A DNA stretch of 26,511 nucleotides from Gracilaria caudata (taxonomy: Eukaryota; Rhodophyta; Florideophyceae; Gracilariales; Gracilariaceae), in the NCBI GenBank assembly GCA_030374735.1, contig JASCIV010000282.1, positions 1-26,511 of the forward strand. Direction: 5' to 3'. Both the position numbers and the translations under genes were made by a program. This document shows positions 1 through 8,791 of the stretch, piece after piece (the first letter of the stretch is position 1; every line of letters starts with the position of its first letter). The notes under the pieces were generated by a model. The model was not told the origin of the DNA, made no database searches, and worked only from the letters and a program-made list of their open reading frames with translations.

Positions 1-183
1 TTCAGCTTCGTGAAAGCGTTGCCGTTGCCCGTAGTTTAAAATTGTCACTCCGTGCCATTCACAGACGATGATGTCAGTCGTGGTCACCGAAGCTTCACCA
101 TCCCGATCAGCGGAGGGACTGAAAGCAGAAATTTCGATTGATTCAAACGGGAGTTGGGGTGAAGTTTTGCCATTGATGGTGCT
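1..183 (-). CDS. Possible internal/terminal exon fragment running off the left edge
   Basis: The minus strand is open for about 60 codons from position 180 to position 1, preceded by an in-frame TAA at 186-184 and with no in-frame ATG, so if real it must begin after an intron acceptor (an AG lies at 183-182). The translation is mixed and protein-like, with a stretch reading VTTTDIIVCEWHGVTILNY, but I recognise no family. A 60-codon open stretch is expected by chance in a window this long. This is only a candidate edge exon. Confidence 0.2.
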
Positions 184-1536
184 TTATGGAAGCCATGTCT
201 CTACTGCATGAAATAGTGGGAGCGGGGTAATTCTGGGCCCGGCTGTACAGCAAGGGGCTACGAGGATCAGCGCAGACGTGATTTGGCGCCTTCCCTTACT
301 CGTGGAGAATGGGAGGGTTAGCCCTCTTGGCCATCTCTTTGATACCGATTGAAGCTCGCTAACTCTTACCACAGATTTTGGAACAGAGCGGGTTGAGGGG
401 GGGGGAGGTGCTGGACAACTGGCCCTAGCACTGGACAGGGGAGCGAGTGGGAGCCCATCAGATGCCAATCCATCCAATTGACATGCATGGCCTTAGCATC
501 ATCGTGATGATCACGTGCGAATGGTTAGAGCAAAACCATGATGCAAATTTAGTGGAATGAACCGCGCATTGGCCGGCGTCATGCCGGTCCCAGACCAGCA
601 GACCAACGTCATGGAATTGCTCTGTTGATCTCTGCTGGCTAAGATCCGACGTCACGCTCACACGAGTGTTGTACCTGCGTTTATCAGTGCTATCTCACAT
701 CCACTCGCCATCAATGACGTTCAAAGGAGCAGTGCCTCTTTATGCCCAGTTGTTTGGGGGTGTTATTTCAGTTGGGTCGGACAGTACATCGAGCAGTCTC
801 ATTGCCTACATCTATCAACGACTGCAATCAGATCCTATCTCATAGATGCAGCATTCGTCGACCTACAAGCGTTGTACATAGAGCTCGCAGCGCTCCGCTC
901 AATATCCGCACCTTACACGCCAAGCATAGTCGTATTTACGTCGACGTCACGATATAAACCCTTTGCAGCATTGGAGCACGCAATTTCCTGCAGCTGTTCG
1001 TTCTTTCGTCATGCGAAAAGAATGGTTGGCTTAGGAACAGAGTCGATTCAGCGCTATAGTTTAGCAATCATGCATTCTTCTTTCTTTTTCTGTGATCTAG
1101 CCGCTGTTACTCTCCAAAAGTGCGTCACTTGAGTCTCCTCCTTGGACACTAAGCATCCGTCTGAGGTGATCTATCCCATGTCCTACACGCAATGGCAACC
1201 AGCAGTTTCGATCGCGCTGGCGCCATTCGAATATCTTTCTCCTTCCACTATCTTCTCTCGTTGACACACAACCTTTGACGTGCAGTGCTCATCTCTTTGC
1301 GATGACGCACGGTACCCCCCGTACTCGTAACATCCTCTACCCCGCTCCGGACATTATGACACCCTGGGACGATCTGTTTTGGGAGTCTGGACGGACAGCG
1401 CAGCTGACAACATCTGAAAATGAAGCTCAATCTATCCAGTGGCTATAATTTTTTCGCCTCCTTTGTAGAGAGGGCATTTACCAAACCAGAAGAGTTGGAG
1501 CCGTGGATTACAGGGGTTAGGAGGGTAAGGTTATCG

Positions 1537-1553
1537 CTCTCTCTCTCTCTCTC
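1537..1553. repeat. (CT)n microsatellite
   Basis: Eight CT units plus a C, read directly from the sequence, lie in the gene-poor left region. It is one of two similar CT tracts about 0.8 kb apart. Confidence 0.95.
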
Positions 1554-2343
1554 GTTTACGAAACACGAGCGTCAATCACTCGCACGCGGGGTTTGCTACA
1601 GACCAGGACACCTATAAAACCTCTATATCGCAGCCAGGGTTATCATAACTCCACTTTCTATCCTGCGCACGACTACGACCGCCGAGTGGCAATTTCTCTC
1701 TGTGCCCCCATGTTAAAGGAGAACAGGTCCTTTGCTGAACAGCCAGGATCAAGTTGGGTATTGTGATCATCGATCAACTGCCAACCGATAATGCTCAAGT
1801 TTCCAGTGCGTTGCGAAGAATGCAAAACTGCGATGTCCACGCAGCAGACGAAGTACCGATATTGCCAAGAAGTCAATAATATTTTCCCAAGCTCGAAAGA
1901 CCACCTCCTTCGAGTCCAAGCTGGTAAGCAGACTTCCAGAGCCTCTATGGCGAGCAGTGCTGCAATTCGCCCTTGTACACCCGCTGTTCTTGGGGGATTA
2001 CGTCACTTTTTTTGGAGGTATAAATCAGCGCTCTTTAAGCCACAGTTCATGAGCGCTCAACTTGAGCCAGAAACTCTAAACCGTCCAGAGTGCTGATAGA
2101 TTGTTTCCAGCGCTTCAATGCAGTTTGGATAGTTGTGCGGTAGTACTAGAGCGGAGAGTCACGGATCTGAAGCCTCGAATGATGCGGGTAGGGGCATCAG
2201 CCCTGAGTTTGTGATATCAAGATGTTTATAATTGTCAAGCGTTACGGTTGTCACTCTTTATCTGCCAAACATGTGACAGGAGTGCGCCATCTTCTTCTCT
2301 ATGCGTCGGCATAATCATCGTCGGAGAGAAGTGACGAATCACA

Positions 2344-2358
2344 TCTCTCTCTCTCTCT
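2344..2358. repeat. (TC)n microsatellite
   Basis: Seven TC units plus a T, read directly from the sequence. It is the second CT-type tract in the gene-poor region. It could be a simple repeat or a pyrimidine-rich promoter/leader element; nothing nearby decides between them. Confidence 0.95.
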
Positions 2359-3803
2359 TTCGACATGCTGTTCTCATTCCCGTTGCGGGCTGATCAACGA
2401 CACTGATAGATGCTTGCATTGAATGCAGTCAAGTACTTTTGACCCTATAAACACCGTACGAGCTATGAGGCTTGATTTCGTTTTAGATCTTCAGCACAAA
2501 TTCTTCTCTCTACTCTCCACAGGCTGCCTCTTCCCTCTCAGGGCCTCACAGCCAGACATTCAGCTGGGGTCCAACAAGACCAAGTTCATTCCCGACTTTT
2601 CTCCTTGCTTTTAGCTTCCAACGTCGTCTCCTCGCTGGCTTATGAGCCCTGATATTTCCAACATGTTTGGAGTTCATATAAGCAATAAGCTCATGTGCTC
2701 CCATCAGGGTCATTCATGCTTAGCTTGGCTCCAATGTATTCAAAAACAGCGTTGATCTAGAGTACCACTGGACTCCCGAGTCAAAGGTCAATTCTGCACA
2801 GATCATAGACTTTTCTTTCCGTTAGGAATAGTAGACATGCGAACTTGAGTACTCTTTCTAAATTCCCTACAACACTACAATCACTGAATAATGCCTTTAT
2901 TGAAAGGGGAAAGAGAAGGGGCGGTGGCTTTCTTCCGTTTTGGAAGTCTGCATGTCGCACTGGAAACAAGAGATGGAGAACATCTGCGACGGTCAAATGT
3001 CTTCTACTCGACCTTGTTTGCAAACCACACTCTGTTGCAGCAATATAACAGAACAAGCTTCCCCGCAACGCTGACGTCACTAAACATCTTGCTACCTCAT
3101 GAGATAACATTACCTGGGTACAACAAGAACGAAACTGAAGCATGGAATCTGGGGAGAAGTAACACTGTAACTCCTCAACTCCACAAACTCAGATTGTCTT
3201 TAAAGCGAGGTGCTCCATCGCGAACTCCCTATGGACAACTGGCCATCGCACGCAAAGGAACATTCCGCGCCTTCTTCAACGACAAATTCTATCACTATTA
3301 TAGACGCGCTTCTAACCACAGCATTTCAAATCTAAATGGTTAAGCTGCCGCATTGCAGGATGAACCGGGACGATGGAGAGGAAACAAAGAAAACTCGGCC
3401 AAAAAGCAAGTCTAAACAGATCAGGACCGGGACGCAAGGAGCTACTCCAGCAGAGGCCGCGAACAGACCAATATGCTGTCCTGTTCTCTTCTAAGAAGCA
3501 AACCTCTTTGGCATTCGAACAACTGACTCTTACCGAAGCTAGAAAATGGAGAATTCAAGACACGATATGAAAAACTGCGGACAAGGATCGTTCTCAAGTC
3601 GAGTCTCTGACGGAAGAAGCATCTGACGGCTGCATGGAATGTACACGCCCATAGGATGAGCATGGATTTATTCAGCTCGGTAGTAGGTAGGCCAGAAAAA
3701 CACTCGCACATCCGCTTTTCGGAATATGCATGTCTTTCTTCCTTTCATTTGCATACCCAGATGCAGAGTATATGAGTGGGCTTTATAGAGCGGATGTAAA
3801 CGT

Positions 3804-6800
3804 TTAAGTCCCCCCTGTTCTACTTGCTATTAGAGACAATATTCTGTTCAGGATCACTACCGAGATTCGGACAGCCGCTCCTCCATAAAGCGTCCTTCCC
3901 GCGCCCTTCTCGGTCAATCGCGCAACCATTTGTGGCCAGACAGGTATCACAGTGTATGGAACAGTCGAAGCGTCTCCACTTTGAATCGTTTGCAGAGCAC
4001 GTGGAACATCGTATATTGTCACTTGGCCTTTTCCGTGTCGGGCATCTATGTCAATAGCGAAAGGCTTTCCGTTTGCTGTGCCAAAAATGACGCGGGCCTT
4101 CAGAGCATTCGAAAACCGAACTTTGTATACTGTGCGATCAGCCGGCAAAGCCGCTTGAATAGCAACGACCATGGGCAAGCTCATCTCAAGTAGTTCACCA
4201 AATCTCTTACCCATCTCCATGGCACTTTCCTGTAGTACTTCTTCAACGAAAGGAATGAACTGAAGTGCGATCAGCGAGTGCCTCGGAGTTGCTTCCACCT
4301 CCACAACGCGTTTACCTAGTCCGACAGTGAAGTTTATGCCCTTCGATTGCACTTCCACGTGAGATGGCAGTTTCCGGACCATCTTGTACGCTGACGATTC
4401 CGTACTAAGGCCGTTTGCCAAGGCCGCCGCTGTTCTTGCTCGGAGCAAATCCCTTGCAAAGTCATATGCGGTTCGTGGATTGTGATCTGGGTACTTAAAC
4501 CTTAAGGTACGAGTCCTGGGGCAAAACGTTACGATTTGCCCGCAACAGTTATGTTCTTCAAATTGTTCGTTAGCAAGAGTTAGTACAATTTCCCAGCCCC
4601 CATTTTCGTGCAAGATCATGTGGGCATCTTCAACTTCCATTGGTGAGACTTTCACTTTCAGGGGAGTCCGATGGGGGGAGTTTAACCGAAAGTCGCCTTC
4701 TAAAGGATTTGCAAGCTTGAGAACCTCTAGTTCTCGCAACAAATTGTCTCGTCGTATACGTAAATCGATTATCATTTTCATGTATGTCCAATTCCCCATT
4801 ACACTTGCACTGTTCTGAAGTTCATTGGTCCACTTCGGAATGTTCTCAGGATGCGTACATCGTCCTTGAATGAAGGCGTACGCATCTGAGGAAGTAGAAA
4901 ACACCAACGGCATGCTTCTTGCCCGCTTCGATGCCGAGAGCCCAGGATACACAAAAGGTTCATCGTCCTCATTGGCTACGGAAGCAAGCGTCATAAACCT
5001 TCGAGGACGTTTTCTTTCGATAGCAGCCAGTGGCGGTCTTACCCGCTTATCTCCCTTCGACACCTCCGGTTCTTCCACAGATGTTGCACCTGGGAGCCAG
5101 CCCAAGATGACGTCATTGCCCCCGCCCATCGCATTTCTCACCGTGGTTTCGCTTCGAAGAAGTTCAGTCGCCCCAGAGATTAGTTTTTGCAAAACTCGGC
5201 ACGAATATGACGGGTTATCCCCAAAGAACTTCTGACCATCCCACAACTCCTTTCTCACATTCTCGGCCAAAGAATTTGTTCTCGATAGAGCCAAACTTAG
5301 AGACCCTTTAGTCTGCACAAAGAAACTGCCAGATTTTAGAGAAATCCCATACACCATCCCTACCCCTTGCTCATTAAAGCGGACCACCAAGAATACTGTT
5401 GCCCGACCAGACGAGTTCATAGATATATCTACGTCCTTGCTCACTTCAGGTTGAACTGCCTTTCGTATTCTCTGCAGCTCTTGAACAGCACGTATTCGAC
5501 AACAAGTAAGCAAAAGTGTTTCCATGTTTATACTCTTCACCGAAAAAGTTGCGTCGGACGGTCCCACAGGTAGCTCGCTGTCGTGTTCAACCTTGAGAAT
5601 ACTGTTCATCATTGAGTCCAGTTCCTGATCGTCAACGGGAGAAATTGTGATCATCGATCTCATGTAAGACCGCAACCAGTAGCGAATCTGAACAGGAGAG
5701 TTTCTCTGTCTGTCAGCACCCACTCCACTGAAGGCGATATCCACCGACTTCCAAAGCTGGGTTGAATGAAATGCAACAGTTTGCGCTCGCACGTGACTCA
5801 TCGCAAGCTGGCCACAACATTCAAAACTCATAGCTTGAGAAAGACACAACAGCATCTTTGGGATGGGGTTGGGATCATGCCTGGATCTTGCTTCCTCGTA
5901 AGCCCAGAGCATACGATCACTTAGCATTTGACGAAGCGGTTCTTTATGTTCAGCGCGCAAGGGAACCGGTCTTTCGCGGTCATGAAACTTGGATCGAATT
6001 GCACTCGGGGCGTCGGGGTGGGAATCAACAAGAATATGAAATCGGAGAAGAACAACAAGTGCTTGATCAAGTTTGAGTTTATCCAAAATAACATCCGCTG
6101 TCCATGCGTCGGGTACGCCAATACGGACGGCGACCGCACAAGGATCAACACCTGTTTTAATGAGTTTGACACCTTGGGGAAGTGATGCACAGATGACATC
6201 CCTCGTTGTCATTCGTAGCCGCTCGATGGCATCTTTAGTGACGGCCTCACCAGCTTCATCTTCATCGCCAGATGTTGTAGAATCAGAAATGACAAGTTTT
6301 GAACCTTGTGGTGGCTTCTTCAATGCATCCGAGTCGCTTTCGAAGCTGGCAGACTCAGGTGTAGTCTTCGAACCGAAACATGTTTGAGCCGAATCCGTAA
6401 GCATACGCGTGTCCTCTTCATTGTTGATATCATTTGGCTTTCCCGAAGTGGAATGATCATGTTGAGCTGCGGAAGGGGAGCACAAAAGGCGGGATATGGT
6501 ATGCATATCGTGTGTTTGGTCAAGGCCGATTGCAGTTTCAATGATTTTGGGCACTCGGTTGAAACAGGGTGCGCCTCCTAGAACCTGCGCTGCTTCCTGG
6601 ACGGCGCAAGGGTGATCGGCGGCTGTGTGGGTGGCCGCGGAAACCTGCCACAAGGTATCAGCATCAAGGGTGAACACTGAACTTCTTTCTTGACAAACAT
6701 TTCGGGCAAGTCGCGCAGAGCTGTGAAAGGCGGAGTACGCCATATACCATTTGACGGTGGCCGAGAGTCGCGCAAATCGGTGTCGAACGTTGAGAATGGC

Positions 6801-6938
6801 ATCCAATAGACGAGATTGACGGTGCTCAGGTTCATAGTCCGCAAGAGAGTCAAGAAGCGCATGTAGCTCCTTATAAGAGTTTTGAACAATATCATGGGTC
6901 AGACGTGATAAAGGCACGTGAGGTCGTTCTGCTTCCAT
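3804..6938 (-). CDS. MED14: Mediator complex subunit 14 (MED14/RGR1-like)
   Basis: This is an uninterrupted 1044-residue frame. Residues 8-32 (VPLSRLTHDIVQNSYKELHA, then a leucine-rich continuation) followed by residues 41-66 (LLDAILNVRHRFARLSATVKW) match the N-terminal MED14 signature. A second match is around residues 118-138 (VLGGAPCFNRVPKIIE), corresponding to the family segment that ends in RLPKxIE. MED14 is the central scaffold linking Mediator head, middle and tail, and acts in the nucleus on RNA polymerase II transcription. The length is close to yeast Rgr1 (about 1080) and shorter than the human protein (about 1450). An acidic, serine-rich, probably disordered stretch at residues 155-235 splits the conserved N-terminal part. 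The start is an ATG, with no upstream alternative supported. The gene is divergent from the LHCR gene across about 1 kb. Confidence 0.88.
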   Translation of the reverse strand: MEAERPHVPLSRLTHDIVQNSYKELHALLDSLADYEPEHRQSRLLDAILNVRHRFARLSATVKWYMAYSAFHSSARLARNVCQERSSVFTLDADTLWQVSAATHTAADHPCAVQEAAQVLGGAPCFNRVPKIIETAIGLDQTHDMHTISRLLCSPSAAQHDHSTSGKPNDINNEEDTRMLTDSAQTCFGSKTTPESASFESDSDALKKPPQGSKLVISDSTTSGDEDEAGEAVTKDAIERLRMTTRDVICASLPQGVKLIKTGVDPCAVAVRIGVPDAWTADVILDKLKLDQALVVLLRFHILVDSHPDAPSAIRSKFHDRERPVPLRAEHKEPLRQMLSDRMLWAYEEARSRHDPNPIPKMLLCLSQAMSFECCGQLAMSHVRAQTVAFHSTQLWKSVDIAFSGVGADRQRNSPVQIRYWLRSYMRSMITISPVDDQELDSMMNSILKVEHDSELPVGPSDATFSVKSINMETLLLTCCRIRAVQELQRIRKAVQPEVSKDVDISMNSSGRATVFLVVRFNEQGVGMVYGISLKSGSFFVQTKGSLSLALSRTNSLAENVRKELWDGQKFFGDNPSYSCRVLQKLISGATELLRSETTVRNAMGGGNDVILGWLPGATSVEEPEVSKGDKRVRPPLAAIERKRPRRFMTLASVANEDDEPFVYPGLSASKRARSMPLVFSTSSDAYAFIQGRCTHPENIPKWTNELQNSASVMGNWTYMKMIIDLRIRRDNLLRELEVLKLANPLEGDFRLNSPHRTPLKVKVSPMEVEDAHMILHENGGWEIVLTLANEQFEEHNCCGQIVTFCPRTRTLRFKYPDHNPRTAYDFARDLLRARTAAALANGLSTESSAYKMVRKLPSHVEVQSKGINFTVGLGKRVVEVEATPRHSLIALQFIPFVEEVLQESAMEMGKRFGELLEMSLPMVVAIQAALPADRTVYKVRFSNALKARVIFGTANGKPFAIDIDARHGKGQVTIYDVPRALQTIQSGDASTVPYTVIPVWPQMVARLTEKGAGRTLYGGAAVRISVVILNRILSLIASRTGGT

Positions 6939-6946
6939 GGTTCACA

Positions 6947-7121
6947 GCGCGAAAAGGTGAGGTCTTCCGAGCGGATCGGAAGTGGTGACGCCCCTGGGCG
7001 CCACAGGCGCGACGAAGGCGCGCAATGACGGGAAATTGTCTGCAGCAAAACTGCTTGCGTCGCGGGAGAGATGAATGATGGACCAGGCGCGAAAGAATGA
7101 CGAAGCGGCGACAGCGCGAAA
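6947..7121. promoter_or_regulatory. Three E2F-like GCGCGAAA motifs
   Basis: GCGCGAAA occurs at 6947-6954, 7087-7094 and 7114-7121, all in the same orientation. Its reverse complement, TTTCGCGC, is the consensus E2F-DP site. The first lies only a few bases upstream of the MED14 start codon. Binding is inferred, not shown. Confidence 0.4.
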
Positions 7122-7844
7122 CAAGAACTCGTTCAAAAGGTTGAAACGCTGCAGAAAGATGGGGCGGGGCTGCGCGTCACCGTGCAAAACGAGCGTCTTG
7201 GGTAAAACGTGTTGTACTGAGCACGGGTTGAATTTGAAGTGGCCGTTCAGACTATTCGAAGCGCAAGGGGTAAAGCGTTGCAGGTGCGACGTACACGAAG
7301 GCAGCGGACGCGGGCGACGGAACGAAAAACGACCGACAGCCGCTCAGCGGTGCGATAGGACAAAAGCGAGCGGGCGGTTACGGAGAAGCGTAGCAGTCGC
7401 AGTGCGAGTTGGTCGAAATTGGCGCGCATCCAGTTGGCCTCCGAACCATCAAGCTCACCAGCACAACCCAAACGAAAAAAAGCGTCTCGCAGCCAATCGC
7501 GAAGCTCAGCAAGCGCGATTACAGAATGCCAGTGGAATGTTATGTAAGCCGGCGGGGGGACCAATCAACCTGCAGATGGCCGCGGACTACGGCATTAAAT
7601 ATTTCCTTTTAAATATTTCAATAATAGTTTATGTTTAAAATAAAGCAAACCGTGTTCGAGCGACGAGAAGGCGGTTTGGGAGGCGGTTCGCCAAAATATC
7701 TGCGCACCGAGCACAAATCGTGACACCTCGCCGCGATTCTTCGCACGCTTCATTCCCGCGATCAAGCGCGTCCACACAGCCTCCCCAACAGCTCGGTTTC
7801 CCTAATTTGCAGCCGGATTCATGTTGCCAGAACCCAGGCAGACG

Positions 7845-7851
7845 TTTATAT
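7845..7851 (+). promoter_or_regulatory. TATA-like element of the LHCR gene
   Basis: TTTATAT lies 91 bases before the LHCR start codon. It is followed by a C/T-rich leader (about 7866-7940) typical of a highly expressed short 5' UTR. A transcription start near 7875 would fit the usual spacing of about 30 bases, but this is inference. Confidence 0.45.
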
Positions 7852-7941
7852 GGCCTCCTGAAACCGAAGCTCATCTCGCTCTTTCCGTCGCGCTCCCATC
7901 ACCACTTTCCGCACCGTCTCCTATCTCAGCTCTATCGCACA

Positions 7942-8538
7942 ATGAACGCGTTTGTCTCCTCCTTCTACGCCGTCGGCAGCTCGGCCTTTGCGGGTGCTGC
8001 ACTCGTGGCCCCTCGCGCTCAATCGCGCCCCACTGTCACCATGGTCGCCAGCAAGGCCATTCCCTTCTTGGAGGCTCCGCCCAAGCTTGACGGAACTCTT
8101 GTCGGCGATGAAGGGTTCGACCCGTTGTACCTGTCCGACTACATCAACCTCGACTACGCTCGTGCTGGTGAGCTCAAGAACGGTCGCATTGCAATGCTCG
8201 CCACGCTTGGTATCTTGGTTCAGGAGTTTGTCCATCTCCCGGGACCCATGTTCCAAGAGTCCAACCCCATCAAGGCTATCTACGCCGTGCCGGTTGAGGG
8301 CTGGATTCAAATACTCGCGTTCATCAGTGTTATCGAACTTGCAACCTTCAAGGCCACTTTCGAGTCGGGAGCTGATCTTGGTTTCGATCCGCTTAGTCTT
8401 GGAAAGAAGGGTGACATCAAAGAACTTGAACTTAAGGAACTCAAGAACGCACGGTTGGCTATGATTGCCTTCCTCGGCTTCATCGTGCAGACTATTGTCA
8501 CAGGCAAGCCCATCATTGCTCAGCTCACTTCATTCTAA
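7942..8538 (+). CDS. Red-lineage light-harvesting chlorophyll-binding protein (LHCR type)
   Basis: This is a 198-residue three-helix chlorophyll a/b-binding-family protein of the thylakoid membrane, likely a photosystem I antenna as for other LHCRs. The N-terminus (about residues 1-34), starting MNAFVSSFYAVGSSAF, looks like a chloroplast transit peptide; maturation near VTM-VASKAIPFLE is inferred. GDEGFDPL at 55-62 is the family N-terminal motif. Helix 1 has ELKNGRIAM (77-85) and helix 3 has ELKNARLAM (166-174); their Glu/Asn and Arg form the usual Mg ligands and helix-crossing ion pair. Helix 2 is about 118-140. A second GFDPLSLG occurs at 147-154. The frame is open upstream to 7720, but the ATG at 7942 after the pyrimidine-rich leader gives the correct N-terminus. 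No intron is seen. Confidence 0.95.
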   Translation: MNAFVSSFYAVGSSAFAGAALVAPRAQSRPTVTMVASKAIPFLEAPPKLDGTLVGDEGFDPLYLSDYINLDYARAGELKNGRIAMLATLGILVQEFVHLPGPMFQESNPIKAIYAVPVEGWIQILAFISVIELATFKATFESGADLGFDPLSLGKKGDIKELELKELKNARLAMIAFLGFIVQTIVTGKPIIAQLTSF

Positions 8539-8791
8539 GCTTATGGTCTTGTACCAGCTACGTTCTGTGCCCTTACCACCACAAGCCCAGTTTTTGTGAC
8601 GTTTTGAGATAGAGAAAGCGGAGAGCTTATTTCTCAATGTAAAAGTCTTTCATATATTCGTTATCTACCTCTGATGCATCTCTATTAGTGATATGACACT
8701 ACTTGTGGGTCATTGATGCATTGTGTGTGAGATCGAAGGCTATGGCTATTCGTCTCTGTATATGTACTCGTCGCGTCAAACAGAGCCTTGT
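8539..8791. other. Convergent 3' flanks of LHCR and the double CAP_N gene
   Basis: These 253 bases separate the stop codons of two converging genes. They are AT-rich in the middle and include a TGTAA at 8639-8643 on the plus strand that could serve as a poly(A) signal, as in green algae (inference). There is no room for a missing C-terminal domain of the leftward gene. Confidence 0.6.

Larger units (their letters stand above)
184..3803. other. Gene-poor region, no gene supported
   Basis: This 3.6 kb holds only scattered short open frames, none with a recognisable domain. The longest is a plus-strand frame at 2891-3343 (150 codons, ATG start), whose length is within chance expectation and which is overlapped by a 120-codon frame on the other strand. 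A shorter plus frame at 1791-2096 starts with a Cys-x2-Cys segment but lacks a second zinc knuckle. The region carries two CT microsatellites, scattered TGACGTCA-like sites (for example near 3071-3078) and an inverted repeat at 503-515. It probably contains the 3' flank of MED14 (right side). An unrecognised spliced gene or a non-coding transcript cannot be excluded. Confidence 0.5.
6939..7941. promoter_or_regulatory. Divergent promoter region MED14 / LHCR
   Basis: About 1 kb lies between the start codons of MED14 (leftward) and LHCR (rightward). The MED14-proximal 200 bp is GC-rich and contains three GCGCGAAA motifs. An AT-rich stretch lies at 7590-7650, and the LHCR side has a TATA-like element and a pyrimidine-rich leader. 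A plus-strand frame of 187 codons (7075-7638) crosses this region. It is Arg/Lys-rich without recognisable domains and I treat it as chance. Confidence 0.55.

Noticed and set aside
1791..2096. Frame starting with a Cys-x2-Cys segment, possible zinc ribbon
   Set aside because: Only one knuckle is present and a second CxxC is missing; a possible GTAAGC donor inside does not lead to a convincing next exon.
2891..3343. 150-codon plus-strand open frame with ATG
   Set aside because: Looks superficially protein-like, but no family is recognised, an opposite-strand frame of similar length overlaps it, and one or two frames this long are expected by chance.
7075..7638. 187-codon plus-strand open frame upstream of LHCR
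   Set aside because: Arg/Lys-rich, no domain, lies across a divergent promoter in GC-rich DNA; the length is near chance expectation for the whole window.
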